DNA from: an uncultured Chloroflexota bacterium
GTDB taxonomy: Bacteria; Chloroflexota; Anaerolineae; UBA4142; SHND01
Direction: 5' to 3'
DNA: 61,303 nucleotides
Assembly (NCBI GenBank): GCA_937870825.1
Contig: CALMZO010000180.1
Span: 1 to 61,303, forward strand
The translations under genes and the position numbers were made by a program. Shown here one piece after another: positions 18,941 to 27,594 of this stretch. How positions within the stretch are numbered: position 1 is the stretch's first letter; the number at the start of each line of letters is the position of its first letter. The notes below the pieces were generated by a model. It did no database searches, had not been told where the DNA came from, and saw nothing but the letters and a program-made list of their open reading frames with translations.

Positions 18941-18964
18941 AAATGGCTGTATGTTGTGTGCAAA

Positions 18965-19927
18965 TCAGGATTTTAGCAGCGAACGCGGGTCGAGCGCATC
19001 ACGCAACCCATCGCCGACATAGTTGATGGATAGAACCGTCAAAAAAATGAGTGCGCCGGGGATGAGCGCGATATGAGGATATTGCGATAGATAGTCTTGT
19101 GCATCAAACAACATGCGCCCCCACGTGGGAAAATCGGGAGGAAAGCCGAGACCGAGAAAGGAGAGCGTTGATTCTGTCACAATCGCTTCGCCCACTGCCA
19201 GCGTTGCGGCGACGATGACCGGCGAAAGAACATTGGGGAGTATATGTCGAAAAATGATGCTGTGCGTCGGCACGCCAAGACAGTGCGCCGCTTCGACAAA
19301 CTCTTTTTGTTTGAGTGAAAGGAACGAGGCGCGCACGACGCGCGCAACTGCCATCCAATTGAACAGTCCGATTAAAAGTACCATCAACAAAAAGACGCCC
19401 ATGCTCAACCCAAACGCGGCGCGCAAGGGGTCGCGGAATAAATAAATCGTCATAATCAACACGGGCAGCACGGGCAGCGACAGAAATAATTCCGTGAGCC
19501 GCATCAACCACGCATCAATCGCGCCGCCAAAGAATCCTGCCACCGAGCCAATTAAAATTCCCAAAAAAATCGCGACCAACATGGCGACGATGCCCACCGC
19601 AATCGAGATGCGTCCACCCGTCAACGCGCGCGCCAATTGGTCTTGGCCCAATTGATTCGTGCCAAACGGATGCTCTGCGGAAGGTAACAGACTTGAACTG
19701 CCAAAATCGAGTTTGCTCGGACTGCGCGTATATACAAACGGACCCACAAGAACCGCGGTCATGAACAAAAGCAAAATGAAGACGCCGAGCATCGCGGTCC
19801 GATGCCGCCGAAATTTGTTCCACGCGTCGCTCCACAACGTACGCGGTTTGCGTTTCGCAAATTCTTCTTCGCGCGAGAGTACGCGCGGGGCGCGTGTGCC
19901 GGTCAAGGTTATGCTTGATTCTGCCAT
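18965..19927 (-). CDS. Peptide/nickel-type ABC permease, DppC-like (cassette 2)
   Basis: DppC/OppC-type permease, 320 residues. Its N-terminal cytoplasmic segment, EHPFGTNQLGQDQLARALTGGR loop region, six helices, EAA loop (AAHCLGVPTHSIIFRHILPN) and C-terminal GLRDALDPRSLL match the cassette-1 permease closely in layout but clearly differ in sequence. This is an old duplication or separate acquisition rather than a recent copy. It lies 6 bases after its DppB partner. The cassette-1 binding-protein gene follows after 139 bases, so read-through could join the two cassettes. Confidence 0.93.
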   Translation of the reverse strand: MAESSITLTGTRAPRVLSREEEFAKRKPRTLWSDAWNKFRRHRTAMLGVFILLLFMTAVLVGPFVYTRSPSKLDFGSSSLLPSAEHPFGTNQLGQDQLARALTGGRISIAVGIVAMLVAIFLGILIGSVAGFFGGAIDAWLMRLTELFLSLPVLPVLIMTIYLFRDPLRAAFGLSMGVFLLMVLLIGLFNWMAVARVVRASFLSLKQKEFVEAAHCLGVPTHSIIFRHILPNVLSPVIVAATLAVGEAIVTESTLSFLGLGFPPDFPTWGRMLFDAQDYLSQYPHIALIPGALIFLTVLSINYVGDGLRDALDPRSLLKS

Positions 19928-19933
19928 TGGCGT

Positions 19934-20896
19934 TTAGCTGTACTTGATGCGTGGATCGAGAAACGCATAGAGCACATCCACGAGCAAGTTAAAGACCACG
20001 ACGAGCGTGGCAAAAATTATCGTGACCGCCATGATGACCGGCGTATCACTGGAATTGAACGACGAGACCAGGAGCGCGCCGATGCCCGGCACGCGAAAAA
20101 TTTGTTCCGTGATGAGCGCGCCGGTGAAAACCGCAGGAACGCCCAACGCAATCAACGTCACAACGGGAATCAACGAGTTGCGAAACACATGACCGAACAA
20201 AATCGCGCGTTCTGCCAATCCCTTGGCGCGTGCCGTCCGCACATAGTCTTGCGGCAAATTTTCCAGCATGGACGCGCGCACGTACCGCATCAACGTCGCC
20301 GTTTGAAAGAGCGTCAGCACCGTAATCGGCAGCACCGATTGTTTTAACAACAATAAAAACGATTCGGCGTCGGTCACTTTGATGGTCGAATCGTAAATCC
20401 ACGGAAACCATTTGAGCCGCACACCGAAAATGAGAATGAGAATGAGTCCGGTAAAAAAAGTGGGAACGGAAAAACCGATAAAGGCAACCGTCGTGGCAAT
20501 GTGGTCAAAAATGGAATACTGTTTGACGGCTGAAATGACGCCGAGGGGTATCGCCAATAGCACGCTCAATGCATACGCGGAACCAATCACCCAGAGCGTT
20601 GTAGGGAGCCGCTGCAAAATCAATTGCGTCACGGGAATGCGCGCGGAAAATGAATGACCTAAATCACCCGTCGTGACGAGATTGTAGAGCCATTTGCCAT
20701 AGCGGATGGGCCACGGTTGGTCGAGTCCAAGCGAACGGCGAATGTTGTCACGCACTTCGGGCGGCACGGCAGGATTAAGGGCGAATTGTGACATGGGGTC
20801 ATTGGGCGCGAGGGAAAGCACCGCAAAAATAATAAAACTGATGGCGAGTAAAGTTGGAATTGCGAGGAGGATGCGCCGAATGAAATATTGGTTCAT
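19934..20896 (-). CDS. Peptide/nickel-type ABC permease, DppB-like (cassette 2)
   Basis: DppB/OppB-type permease, 320 residues, with start motif MNQYFIRRILLAIPTLLAIS. The first periplasmic loop contains ALNPAVPPEVRDNIRRSLGL, and the EAA docking loop is ARAKGLAERAILFGHVFRNS. It ends in YAFLDPRIKYS. It lacks the insertion seen in the cassette-1 DppB loop. The gene follows its binding-protein gene after a 59-base spacer that holds a long stem-loop. Confidence 0.93.
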   Translation of the reverse strand: MNQYFIRRILLAIPTLLAISFIIFAVLSLAPNDPMSQFALNPAVPPEVRDNIRRSLGLDQPWPIRYGKWLYNLVTTGDLGHSFSARIPVTQLILQRLPTTLWVIGSAYALSVLLAIPLGVISAVKQYSIFDHIATTVAFIGFSVPTFFTGLILILIFGVRLKWFPWIYDSTIKVTDAESFLLLLKQSVLPITVLTLFQTATLMRYVRASMLENLPQDYVRTARAKGLAERAILFGHVFRNSLIPVVTLIALGVPAVFTGALITEQIFRVPGIGALLVSSFNSSDTPVIMAVTIIFATLVVVFNLLVDVLYAFLDPRIKYS

Positions 20897-20906
20897 TCCA
20901 TTTGAG

Positions 20907-20941
20907 AAACAGGTAGACAGGAAACTCCTGCCTACCTGTTT
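20907..20941 (-). other. Stem-loop between binding protein and permease (cassette 2)
   Basis: AAACAGGTAG (20907-20916) pairs with CTACCTGTTT (20932-20941); an inner CAGGA/TCCTG helix extends the stem with one mismatch. The position matches that of the cassette-1 hairpin at 16994-17032, although the sequence is different. Confidence 0.75.
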
Positions 20942-20955
20942 ATTACCCTACGTCT

Positions 20956-22800
20956 TTATTTGTTCGTCCAATTCATCGCGTTGTACAAATCACCATCCCA
21001 AGGATTCGCTTGCACACCCTTGAGCGCCTTTGACTTGCCCGCAACGGGAAAGTTGCGCGCAACCAACGGGATGACAACCACATCCCTTACGAGGATATCG
21101 TTCGCCTTTTTAAACAACTCGATCCGTTTTTGCGGGTCCAGTTCTTTGGCGAGTGCTTCGACAACAGCGTCATATTCCTCGCTGCAATAGCGCTCATAGT
21201 TGTTGCCGCGCCACTCTTCGGCTTTGGTCTTGATTTCTTCGCAAATCCAGCTGCGGACGTAATTGATGTCATCCGTTTGCGAAGGACCGTTGGTGAACAT
21301 TTCCACATCGGCAAAGAACTTGGCAGCCGTGTCAGGATTCGCGACATCCGAGGAAAAGAACACGCCCGCGTCAATGGTCTTGAGTTCGACATCCACACCG
21401 AGCTGTGTCCAACCTTCTTTGACGATTTGCTGCTCGGCTTGGCGGACCGCGTTGACGGTCGTTTGATAAACGATCTTCATCTTGACGCCGCCCTTTTCAC
21501 GAATGCCGTCCGAGCCTTTTTTCCAACCGGCTTCGTCCAACAACGCGTTCGCCTTTTCAAGGTTGAACTCGCACAAGCCATTGTCCGTCGTCGAAACGAG
21601 AGCAGGGGGTGCAGTGATAACATTGCAGGTTGCTTCCCCGGCGATGGCTTTGCCTCCATAAATCTTGGTGAGACTCTCGCGGTCAATCGCGAGCGCGAGC
21701 GCCTGACGAACTTTCAGGTCACTCAAGAATGGATGCGGTTTGCCGCCTTTGTCTACCGGTTCACCGCGGGCATCACCCAACGAGGCGGAGGGGTCGGTGC
21801 GATTCAAGAGCAATCTCTCGAGGTTGCCGCTCACCGCGCTGATGACTTCGCCCTTGCCTGACGCGGCGAGGCCGGAAAGCACGTCGGCAGGCACCTGCAA
21901 GTTCCACGCATAATCAACGTCGCCCGTTTCAACTGCCGCACGCGCGGCACTCGTTGCATCGCCGCCACCCTTAAAATTCACTTCGGCAAAGCACGGCTTT
22001 TCGGGGTCCCAGAAATTCTCGTTGATTTCGTAGGTCACAACATCGCCCGGCTTGAACTCTTTGACCTTGTACGGACCGATTGCCACAGGCGCGAGATTTG
22101 GCGGTGCTTCTGCCGCTTTGGCGCCTTTGTGGGCTTCAAACACATGCTTGGGCAGAATCATCCCCAAAGGACCTACGAATGCGACAAACGGGGTCGCCGT
22201 AGGTTGCTTCCACGTGATTTTGACCGTGGTATCGTCAATTTTATCAATCGTTTGGATGTCGGAGAACGACTGCGAAGTCGTCGCCGCCGTCGCGGGGTCG
22301 GTAGCATACTGCCATGTAAAGATGACATCATCCGCCGTAAATGGTGTACCGTCTTGCCATTTCAGTCCCTGTTTCAGTTTCCACGTAATGGATGTGCCGT
22401 CTGCGGCAATGCCGCCATTGGCAAGAGATGGGACTTCGGCAGCGAGACCCACTGACGCATCGGGGTTCCCGTCGGGAGCCACAGCAGCGAGGGGCAAATA
22501 CACAAGACGCGACGCATCATAGTCCTTTGTGCCTTGTGCGAGATGCGGGTTCAAGATGGTTGGGGCTTGCCACCAGAGCAACCGCAATGTGCCACATGAG
22601 CCGCGTCCGGAAGCAGCGGGTGGCGCCTGTGTCGGCGCCGCCGTGGGCTGGGCAGGTGCCGCAGTCGGTTGGGCAGGAGCAGCCGTGGGTGGGGCTGCCG
22701 TGGGTTGGACGGCGGGCGCGGGGGCACAAGCAGCGATGACGAGTACAATAGCGGCGATAGCAGCCAAAAGCACGTAGCGTTTAAATGGAACGCTCTTCAT
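20956..22800 (-). CDS. ABC substrate-binding lipoprotein, SBP_bac_5 (cassette 2)
   Basis: Family 5 binding lipoprotein, 614 residues from the ATG at 22800. That start is supported by a GGAGGAG site; the 15 extra upstream residues lie in the leader. The signal peptide ends in lipobox VIAAC (C25), followed by a Pro/Ala/Gln/Thr tether with repeated APAQPTA units. The binding domain includes LRLLWWQAPTILNPH and WKLKQGLKWQDGTPFTADDVIFTW. The WWQAPT start differs from the SFTQEPSSLN start of cassette 1, which suggests a different ligand. First gene of the cassette, driven by a strong promoter 240 bases upstream. Confidence 0.94.
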   Translation of the reverse strand: MKSVPFKRYVLLAAIAAIVLVIAACAPAPAVQPTAAPPTAAPAQPTAAPAQPTAAPTQAPPAASGRGSCGTLRLLWWQAPTILNPHLAQGTKDYDASRLVYLPLAAVAPDGNPDASVGLAAEVPSLANGGIAADGTSITWKLKQGLKWQDGTPFTADDVIFTWQYATDPATAATTSQSFSDIQTIDKIDDTTVKITWKQPTATPFVAFVGPLGMILPKHVFEAHKGAKAAEAPPNLAPVAIGPYKVKEFKPGDVVTYEINENFWDPEKPCFAEVNFKGGGDATSAARAAVETGDVDYAWNLQVPADVLSGLAASGKGEVISAVSGNLERLLLNRTDPSASLGDARGEPVDKGGKPHPFLSDLKVRQALALAIDRESLTKIYGGKAIAGEATCNVITAPPALVSTTDNGLCEFNLEKANALLDEAGWKKGSDGIREKGGVKMKIVYQTTVNAVRQAEQQIVKEGWTQLGVDVELKTIDAGVFFSSDVANPDTAAKFFADVEMFTNGPSQTDDINYVRSWICEEIKTKAEEWRGNNYERYCSEEYDAVVEALAKELDPQKRIELFKKANDILVRDVVVIPLVARNFPVAGKSKALKGVQANPWDGDLYNAMNWTNK

Positions 22801-23041
22801 TTCCTCTTCTCCTCCTATTGGTGTAAGAGCGGATTGGGTAGGCACTGCGCGTCAAAAATGTCTAAACGCGCTGCCCCGAATTGGCAACGGCTCGATTCAT
22901 CGCCTTCGAGGCATATTGGGTTATGGAGTTTGGGGTCTCGGAAAGGCGCCACCTCCTTGTTATGAAAATCGGAAATCGGGTCTGGGCAGCATTGCCACAC
23001 TAGGGGATAGTGCAGACCCCTTGAAGCGGAAAGGTGCGCGC
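22801..23041 (-). other. Long 5' leader of cassette 2
   Basis: About 235 bases lie between the predicted start site and the binding-protein ATG, with no convincing coding frame. The leader holds the shared motif at 22933-22959 and, on the - strand, a GGGGTCTGCACTATCCCC stem-loop candidate. I do not recognise a known riboswitch class. Confidence 0.45.
22933..22959 (-). promoter_or_regulatory. Leader motif shared by two binding-protein genes (copy 2)
   Basis: On the + strand this reads GGGTCTCGGAAA then GGCGCC, AC and TCCTTG. It aligns with the copy at 18911-18940 over GGTCTYGGAAA, GGCGCC and TCCTT, with a 5-base gap and a 2-base insert. On the coding strand the AAGGAGG part resembles a ribosome-binding site, but no good open frame follows it. 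Confidence 0.5.
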
Positions 23042-23071
23042 ATTATAAAATGGAGTGATGCGCTTTGTCAA
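23042..23071 (-). promoter_or_regulatory. Promoter of ABC cassette 2
   Basis: On the - strand TTGACA (23071 to 23066), an 18-base spacer and TATAAT (23047 to 23042). Both boxes match the consensus perfectly. Confidence 0.85.
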
Positions 23072-23154
23072 TCAAATCGAAAAGCAAAATCATTCCACAG
23101 CTTACTTGGCATACTCTGGAAGGAGCGAATCGGATCCCGCCGTTTCGCCCGAAC

Positions 23155-24735
23155 TTACTTCATCGGAATAATGAGACGCGTACCGGGCATGATTTCGCCT
23201 TGCGTTCCCACCTGGTTGATTTGTGAAAGCACAAGCGCGTCCGTATGAAACAACGCCGCGACGCGCGCAATCGTATCCCCTTTGCGCGTGATATAAAATG
23301 TCGTGCGCTTGCCCGCGAGAAATTCTTGAATCTCGCGCGGCGACACAACCGGCGTACTCGGGTCGCCAACACCCAATACCCCGACCTGCGGTGCCGCGCT
23401 TGCTGAAGCCATCGCCTCTGCCACACTCAAGACCATCCCCGGTTTGGGAATGGTCAAGCGCTGTCCCGGACGGATGATGTTTGCGTTCGTTAAACTGTTT
23501 GCGACGACGAGCGCTGCCACCGTGACGTTGAATCGTTTTGCAATCGCGCCCAATGTATCACCGCCGCGTACAATGTATAAAGTTCCCTCCACAGCGGGAA
23601 CGGACGGTAACGGTACGGGTTCGGGTGCGGGCGCAGGTGCCGGTGCGGGCGTTGGGGAAGGCGGAACAGCCAACCCCGGAATTTTCAAACGCTGTCCCGC
23701 GCGCAGTAACCGCGCATCGGCAATGCCATTCGCATTCATCAATGTTACCACGTCAACACCGAATCGTTTTGAAATGCCAATCAGCGTATCCCCCGGCTGC
23801 ACCATGTACTCGCCGCTCGGCGAAACAGGTTCGGGGCGCGATGGGATTGGCTGCGCGGGTCGTCCGACGATGGGAGGTGGTGCAAAGGGCAGCGCGGGCA
23901 ATTGCGCGGGCGCGTCTTTTGACGTCTCGCGCAAAGTGCGTACGAGCGCGGGGTTGTCCGTGATTTTGTTCAACGCGTTTTCCGGCGCGGCATCCGAGTC
24001 CCAAATAAAAAAGGTCGCGCCTTCGACGTACTCGTAGTGATACAGCGACTGCATCCACGTTACGTACTGTTCCGGCGAGCGCGCGTCGCGCACGGCAAAG
24101 TTTCCGCATTCGGAAATGAAAATGGGTTTGTTTGGAAAAAAATTGTGCGTCAACACAAAACGTTGTCCGCCGTCGAGCGCCAGCGGTCCCTCGTCCACTT
24201 TCCAATAACAGTGGCAGTCCATCACATCTGCGGCTTCAATGCTCGCGCGACAAATTTCCAAACCGATATAACCGCCCTGATTTTTATCGTCGCTGTGGTC
24301 GTTCGCAAATGCGGGATAATGCAAACGCGCCCAGGGCATGGATTGACGCAGCCGCCGAATCATTTCCAGATTCCAATTGTTGATGTCCTGATACAGCGAC
24401 GCGGGCGGCACGGGCATCGTCACACTCGCGCCTTGCGGATGCCCTTCAATGTCCAGGTTCTGTTCGTTCGCCCACGTCACTTCCTTCGTAAAGGAGCGAT
24501 TGCGATTCATAAAATCGGTAATCTCGCGCGTCCAATCGGCGGGGTCACGCTCATCCCAATCCGTCAAAAACATCCGCACCAAAATTCGCGCGTTCGGATA
24601 GCGCTGGCGAATTTCGGGAATGAAATTTTCGTTCCCGTGCAGCACAGTATAATTTTGAAAACCCGCGTCAAAAAATTCGCCCATGTTACGCGGGCGCGCG
24701 TTGTTCGGCGCGTGTATGCCCCAGCGATTGTGCAT
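23155..24735 (-). CDS. TIM-barrel hydrolase-like protein with three LysM domains
   Basis: A 526-residue protein. Residues 1-260 look like a (beta/alpha)8 glycoside-hydrolase fold with two candidate catalytic acids, one in VTWANEQNLD and one in FISECGNF. After a Pro-rich linker come three LysM peptidoglycan- or chitin-binding repeats (about 310-355, 385-430 and 475-525), each with the YxVxxGDTLxxIAxRF pattern; the third is the most divergent (YITRKGDTIARVAALF). The start is set by GGAGG just upstream. No signal peptide or membrane helix is visible, odd for a wall-binding protein, so export may use another route or the start may be mis-set. No precise family assigned. Confidence 0.8.
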   Translation of the reverse strand: MHNRWGIHAPNNARPRNMGEFFDAGFQNYTVLHGNENFIPEIRQRYPNARILVRMFLTDWDERDPADWTREITDFMNRNRSFTKEVTWANEQNLDIEGHPQGASVTMPVPPASLYQDINNWNLEMIRRLRQSMPWARLHYPAFANDHSDDKNQGGYIGLEICRASIEAADVMDCHCYWKVDEGPLALDGGQRFVLTHNFFPNKPIFISECGNFAVRDARSPEQYVTWMQSLYHYEYVEGATFFIWDSDAAPENALNKITDNPALVRTLRETSKDAPAQLPALPFAPPPIVGRPAQPIPSRPEPVSPSGEYMVQPGDTLIGISKRFGVDVVTLMNANGIADARLLRAGQRLKIPGLAVPPSPTPAPAPAPAPEPVPLPSVPAVEGTLYIVRGGDTLGAIAKRFNVTVAALVVANSLTNANIIRPGQRLTIPKPGMVLSVAEAMASASAAPQVGVLGVGDPSTPVVSPREIQEFLAGKRTTFYITRKGDTIARVAALFHTDALVLSQINQVGTQGEIMPGTRLIIPMK

Positions 24736-24829
24736 ATTCCACCTCCGTGCGTGGACGTGCGAAACACCATGCGAGCGATTATAACATCACGCGTCAAGTG
24801 GCCCGCGTTTCACAGTGCAAAAGCAAGGC

Positions 24830-24854
24830 GTCCGCCGAAAAATTTTCGGCGGAC
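24830..24854. other. Stem-loop 3' of ybeY
   Basis: GTCCGCCGAAAA and TTTTCGGCGGAC form a 12-bp perfect stem with one base between. A T-run follows only on the + strand, so as a terminator for ybeY (- strand) it is weak; it may serve as an RNA 3' end. A TATAAT for the LysM gene (24783 to 24778, - strand) lies beside it without a good -35. Confidence 0.55.
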
Positions 24855-24859
24855 ACTTT

Positions 24860-25294
24860 TTATGCCGCAATGGCTCGTTCCAAAATTTCCGCCTGCCGCT
24901 GCCACATCGTTTCGCGCTCGCCCGGCGTGGCATCGTCGTACCCGAGCAAATGCAGCACGCCGTGCGTGACCAACAATTGCAATTCATCGCGCACGCGCCA
25001 TCCCGCGCGCCGCGCGTTTTCTTTGGCGGTCTCGTACGAAATAATCACATCGCCCAAATAAGCATCGTCGAGCGGCGCGTCAAACGACAACACATCCGTC
25101 GGCGCGTTGACGTGATGAAACCGGCGATTGTAATCTTTCATCTCGCGGTCCCCGACCACCACAATCGAAAGCGCCTTGAATGCATCCGGCGCTTCTGCCG
25201 CCAACACCCGCGTCGCCGCCGCGCGCAAATCTTTTTGCGAAACGCGACGCGCGTATTTTGGCGCGACGACGATATTGATGTCGTTCCAACTCAT
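24860..25294 (-). CDS. ybeY: YbeY endoribonuclease (16S rRNA maturation)
   Basis: YbeY metallo-endoribonuclease, 144 residues, acting in 16S rRNA 3' end processing and ribosome quality control. The core NRRFHHVNAPTDVLSF and GDVIIS motifs are present. In the zinc motif H-x3-H-x5-H the first two histidines are H111 and H115, but the third position is D121 (HGVLHLLGYDD). Asp can bind zinc, so activity is plausible, yet this departs from the usual GYDH. The ATG overlaps the pgpH stop by 4 bases, an arrangement (pgpH-ybeY) seen in many bacteria. Confidence 0.93.
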   Translation of the reverse strand: MSWNDINIVVAPKYARRVSQKDLRAAATRVLAAEAPDAFKALSIVVVGDREMKDYNRRFHHVNAPTDVLSFDAPLDDAYLGDVIISYETAKENARRAGWRVRDELQLLVTHGVLHLLGYDDATPGERETMWQRQAEILERAIAA

Positions 25295-27558
25295 AGTTCA
25301 GCCACCGTTTCTTCGGGTCGCACTTGGGAGGGCATGGCTGCCGGAATTTTTGGAGCGGGATATTTGACGCGCGGATGATACAGCCCCTGCAGTACTTCGA
25401 GGAACGCGATGCGAATCTGTTCCAGATCGCGCAGCGTGATTTCCGCTTCGTCGAGTTGTCCTTCGCGGATTCGCATTTCAATAATGCGGTCAATAATCGC
25501 GCGAATCTCTTGCGCGTTCGAGGGGCGCTCCGCGCGCGTCGTCGCTTCGACCCCGTCCGCAAGCATCATAATGGCGGACTCGCGCGTCTGCGGCTTTGGA
25601 CCGGGATAGCGAAACTCGTTTTCGTCAATGGGCTGATTGGGATTCCGCAAGTCCGCCCCCCCAACGCTCGATGGGTTCGCTTCGGCTGGCGGAGGGTAAC
25701 GACTCGCGAGCGCCTGCGCTTTTTCAAAAAAATACACCGGCAAGGTTGTGCCGTGATGCTGCAAGATAAAATCGCGCACGCGGTTCGACACGCGATATTT
25801 CCGCGCGAGTTTGTCGCCCTCCGTCACATGTTCGTGCAAAATTTTCGCGCTCAAGCGCGGGTCAATCGTGTTGTGCGGATTGATGCCGTCGAATTGGTTC
25901 TCGACGAAAAATTGCGGGTTCAGTGTTTTGCCGACATCGTGATAATACGCGCCGACGCGGCACAACAGCGCGTCCGCGCCAATTTGCTGCGCGGCGTGCT
26001 CCGCCAAATTGCTGATGATGAGCGAGTGGTGGTAGGTGCCGGGCGCTTCGCGCAAAATCTTTTGCAACAACGGATGCGTCGGACGCGCCAGGTCAATCAA
26101 TTCGAGCGCGGTCGTAATGCCCGCCGCTTTGCCCAAAACAAATTGACTGCCCAACGCAATCAAGCCGGTGAACGCCCCCCCCCCGAAGGCAGCCAGCGCG
26201 ATGCGCACCAGATTCGACAAATCCTCTTGACGCACGAGCAAACCAAAAATCAAAACCATCGCCACATTCGCAAACGCGACGTACATTCCCGTCACCAAAA
26301 AACTCGTCAAGCGTTCGCGATGCTGCAGTCCAATCGTCGCGACCAAACTGCCGACCAAAACAAACAAGGTCAAATCGAGCGAGCTGCGCGTAATGTAAGC
26401 GAGCGCCAATGAAACAATAATCGCCAGTCCCGTGCCGATGCTTGTGCTTAACAATGCCGCGCCCAACATTGCTGCCGTAGCAAAGGGGAACAAGTACGGC
26501 ACAAGGGTGCGCCCGGGGGTAATGATTTTTGTACCCAGTGCCGTCAGCAAGAGCAGCGCCGCAAGAATTGCCAACACGCGCGGCTCGCGCAAGAGTGACG
26601 GTGCGACGCGTCCGAGATAGGTCGCACCGATGGCGACCAGCAACACCGCAAACAAGAACCCGGCGATGTACTCGCGCACATCCGTCTGCGGTTGCAGGTA
26701 CCCCAGTTCGCGCAGCGCTTCCAGTGTTTCTACCGTTATCACTTCGCCCGCGCGCACTACCGCTTCGCCCTCCTTCAAGCTGCGATACATATCGTCAACG
26801 GATTCACGCGCTTGCATCCGCGCCTGTTCGGTCTTGGCGATATTCAGTTTTGTATTTGGAAGGATAAAGGGCAGAGACCACTGATTGACGAGGTCGGCTT
26901 GCGAAGCAGACAGGACGAGCGAGATGCGGGAGGGAATTTTTTGGCGGGCGGCGATGAGGGTGTTTTCGCGGATTTCTTCACGCATCGCGGTATCAATGAC
27001 GTACAGGGTTTCGCTGATGACTTGGCGATACGCGGGAGTCTCGAGGGAGAGTGTGCGACTGATTACATCGCGCGAAACCCGGACACCCGGGACCGCTTGC
27101 ACCCAATCCACTTTTTCCTTATCCGATGCGTACGGGTCTGCGCGCACGGTATCGAGAAAATCAATAATGCGCGCCGCGCGGCGTACCTGGTCACGCGCGA
27201 TATTCGCATCGGGCGCATCATAGATGTCGGCGACACTGCGCGCCGCCTGGTCACGGGCGGCAGTCGTTTGGGACTCGCTGATAAAGGTGATTGGGTGAGG
27301 GGCAAGAATCGTGAGGGGGCTTGGTCTGCCGACGGCGAGTTCGTTTGCTGTGGGCTGCGCGGGCGCCAGGAGCGTCACTTGCGCGGCAAATATCAACCCC
27401 AACGCAAGCGCGGTGAACGCCGCAATGCCCAGGGCGTGCAGCATTTCGCGTCGCGAGAGATGAATCTCGGCGCGGTCGTCGAAACGTTCCAAATACGCCA
27501 TCGGACGGTGAAAAAAAAGCACGCCCGGCAATTCTTCGCGAACCCCGTTCGCAAGCAC
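25291..27558 (-). CDS. pgpH: 7TM-HD family phosphodiesterase (PgpH-like)
   Basis: PgpH-type membrane phosphodiesterase that hydrolyses c-di-AMP in characterised relatives. A cytoplasmic N-terminus and one helix (about 45-70) lead to an extracytoplasmic 7TMR-HDED region (about 70-290), seven membrane helices (about 300-500) and an HD domain (about 520-720) with HHSLIISNLAEHAA, YHDVGK and HHGTTLP metal-binding motifs. The start is uncertain: a GTG at 27558 or the ATG at 27501 (MAYLERFDD); neither has a good ribosome-binding site. A run of ten Gs on the coding strand (26175-26184) encodes FGGGA. Downstream ybeY overlaps. Confidence 0.9.
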   Translation of the reverse strand: MLANGVREELPGVLFFHRPMAYLERFDDRAEIHLSRREMLHALGIAAFTALALGLIFAAQVTLLAPAQPTANELAVGRPSPLTILAPHPITFISESQTTAARDQAARSVADIYDAPDANIARDQVRRAARIIDFLDTVRADPYASDKEKVDWVQAVPGVRVSRDVISRTLSLETPAYRQVISETLYVIDTAMREEIRENTLIAARQKIPSRISLVLSASQADLVNQWSLPFILPNTKLNIAKTEQARMQARESVDDMYRSLKEGEAVVRAGEVITVETLEALRELGYLQPQTDVREYIAGFLFAVLLVAIGATYLGRVAPSLLREPRVLAILAALLLLTALGTKIITPGRTLVPYLFPFATAAMLGAALLSTSIGTGLAIIVSLALAYITRSSLDLTLFVLVGSLVATIGLQHRERLTSFLVTGMYVAFANVAMVLIFGLLVRQEDLSNLVRIALAAFGGGAFTGLIALGSQFVLGKAAGITTALELIDLARPTHPLLQKILREAPGTYHHSLIISNLAEHAAQQIGADALLCRVGAYYHDVGKTLNPQFFVENQFDGINPHNTIDPRLSAKILHEHVTEGDKLARKYRVSNRVRDFILQHHGTTLPVYFFEKAQALASRYPPPAEANPSSVGGADLRNPNQPIDENEFRYPGPKPQTRESAIMMLADGVEATTRAERPSNAQEIRAIIDRIIEMRIREGQLDEAEITLRDLEQIRIAFLEVLQGLYHPRVKYPAPKIPAAMPSQVRPEETVAEL

Positions 27559-27594
27559 ACTGCCCGGCGTGCCGGTTTTAGAACTCTATCCAAG

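Noticed and set aside
22529..22777. Gly/Ala-rich frame opposite the start of the cassette-2 binding protein
   Set aside because: It is the complement of the Ala/Pro/Thr/Gln lipoprotein tether.
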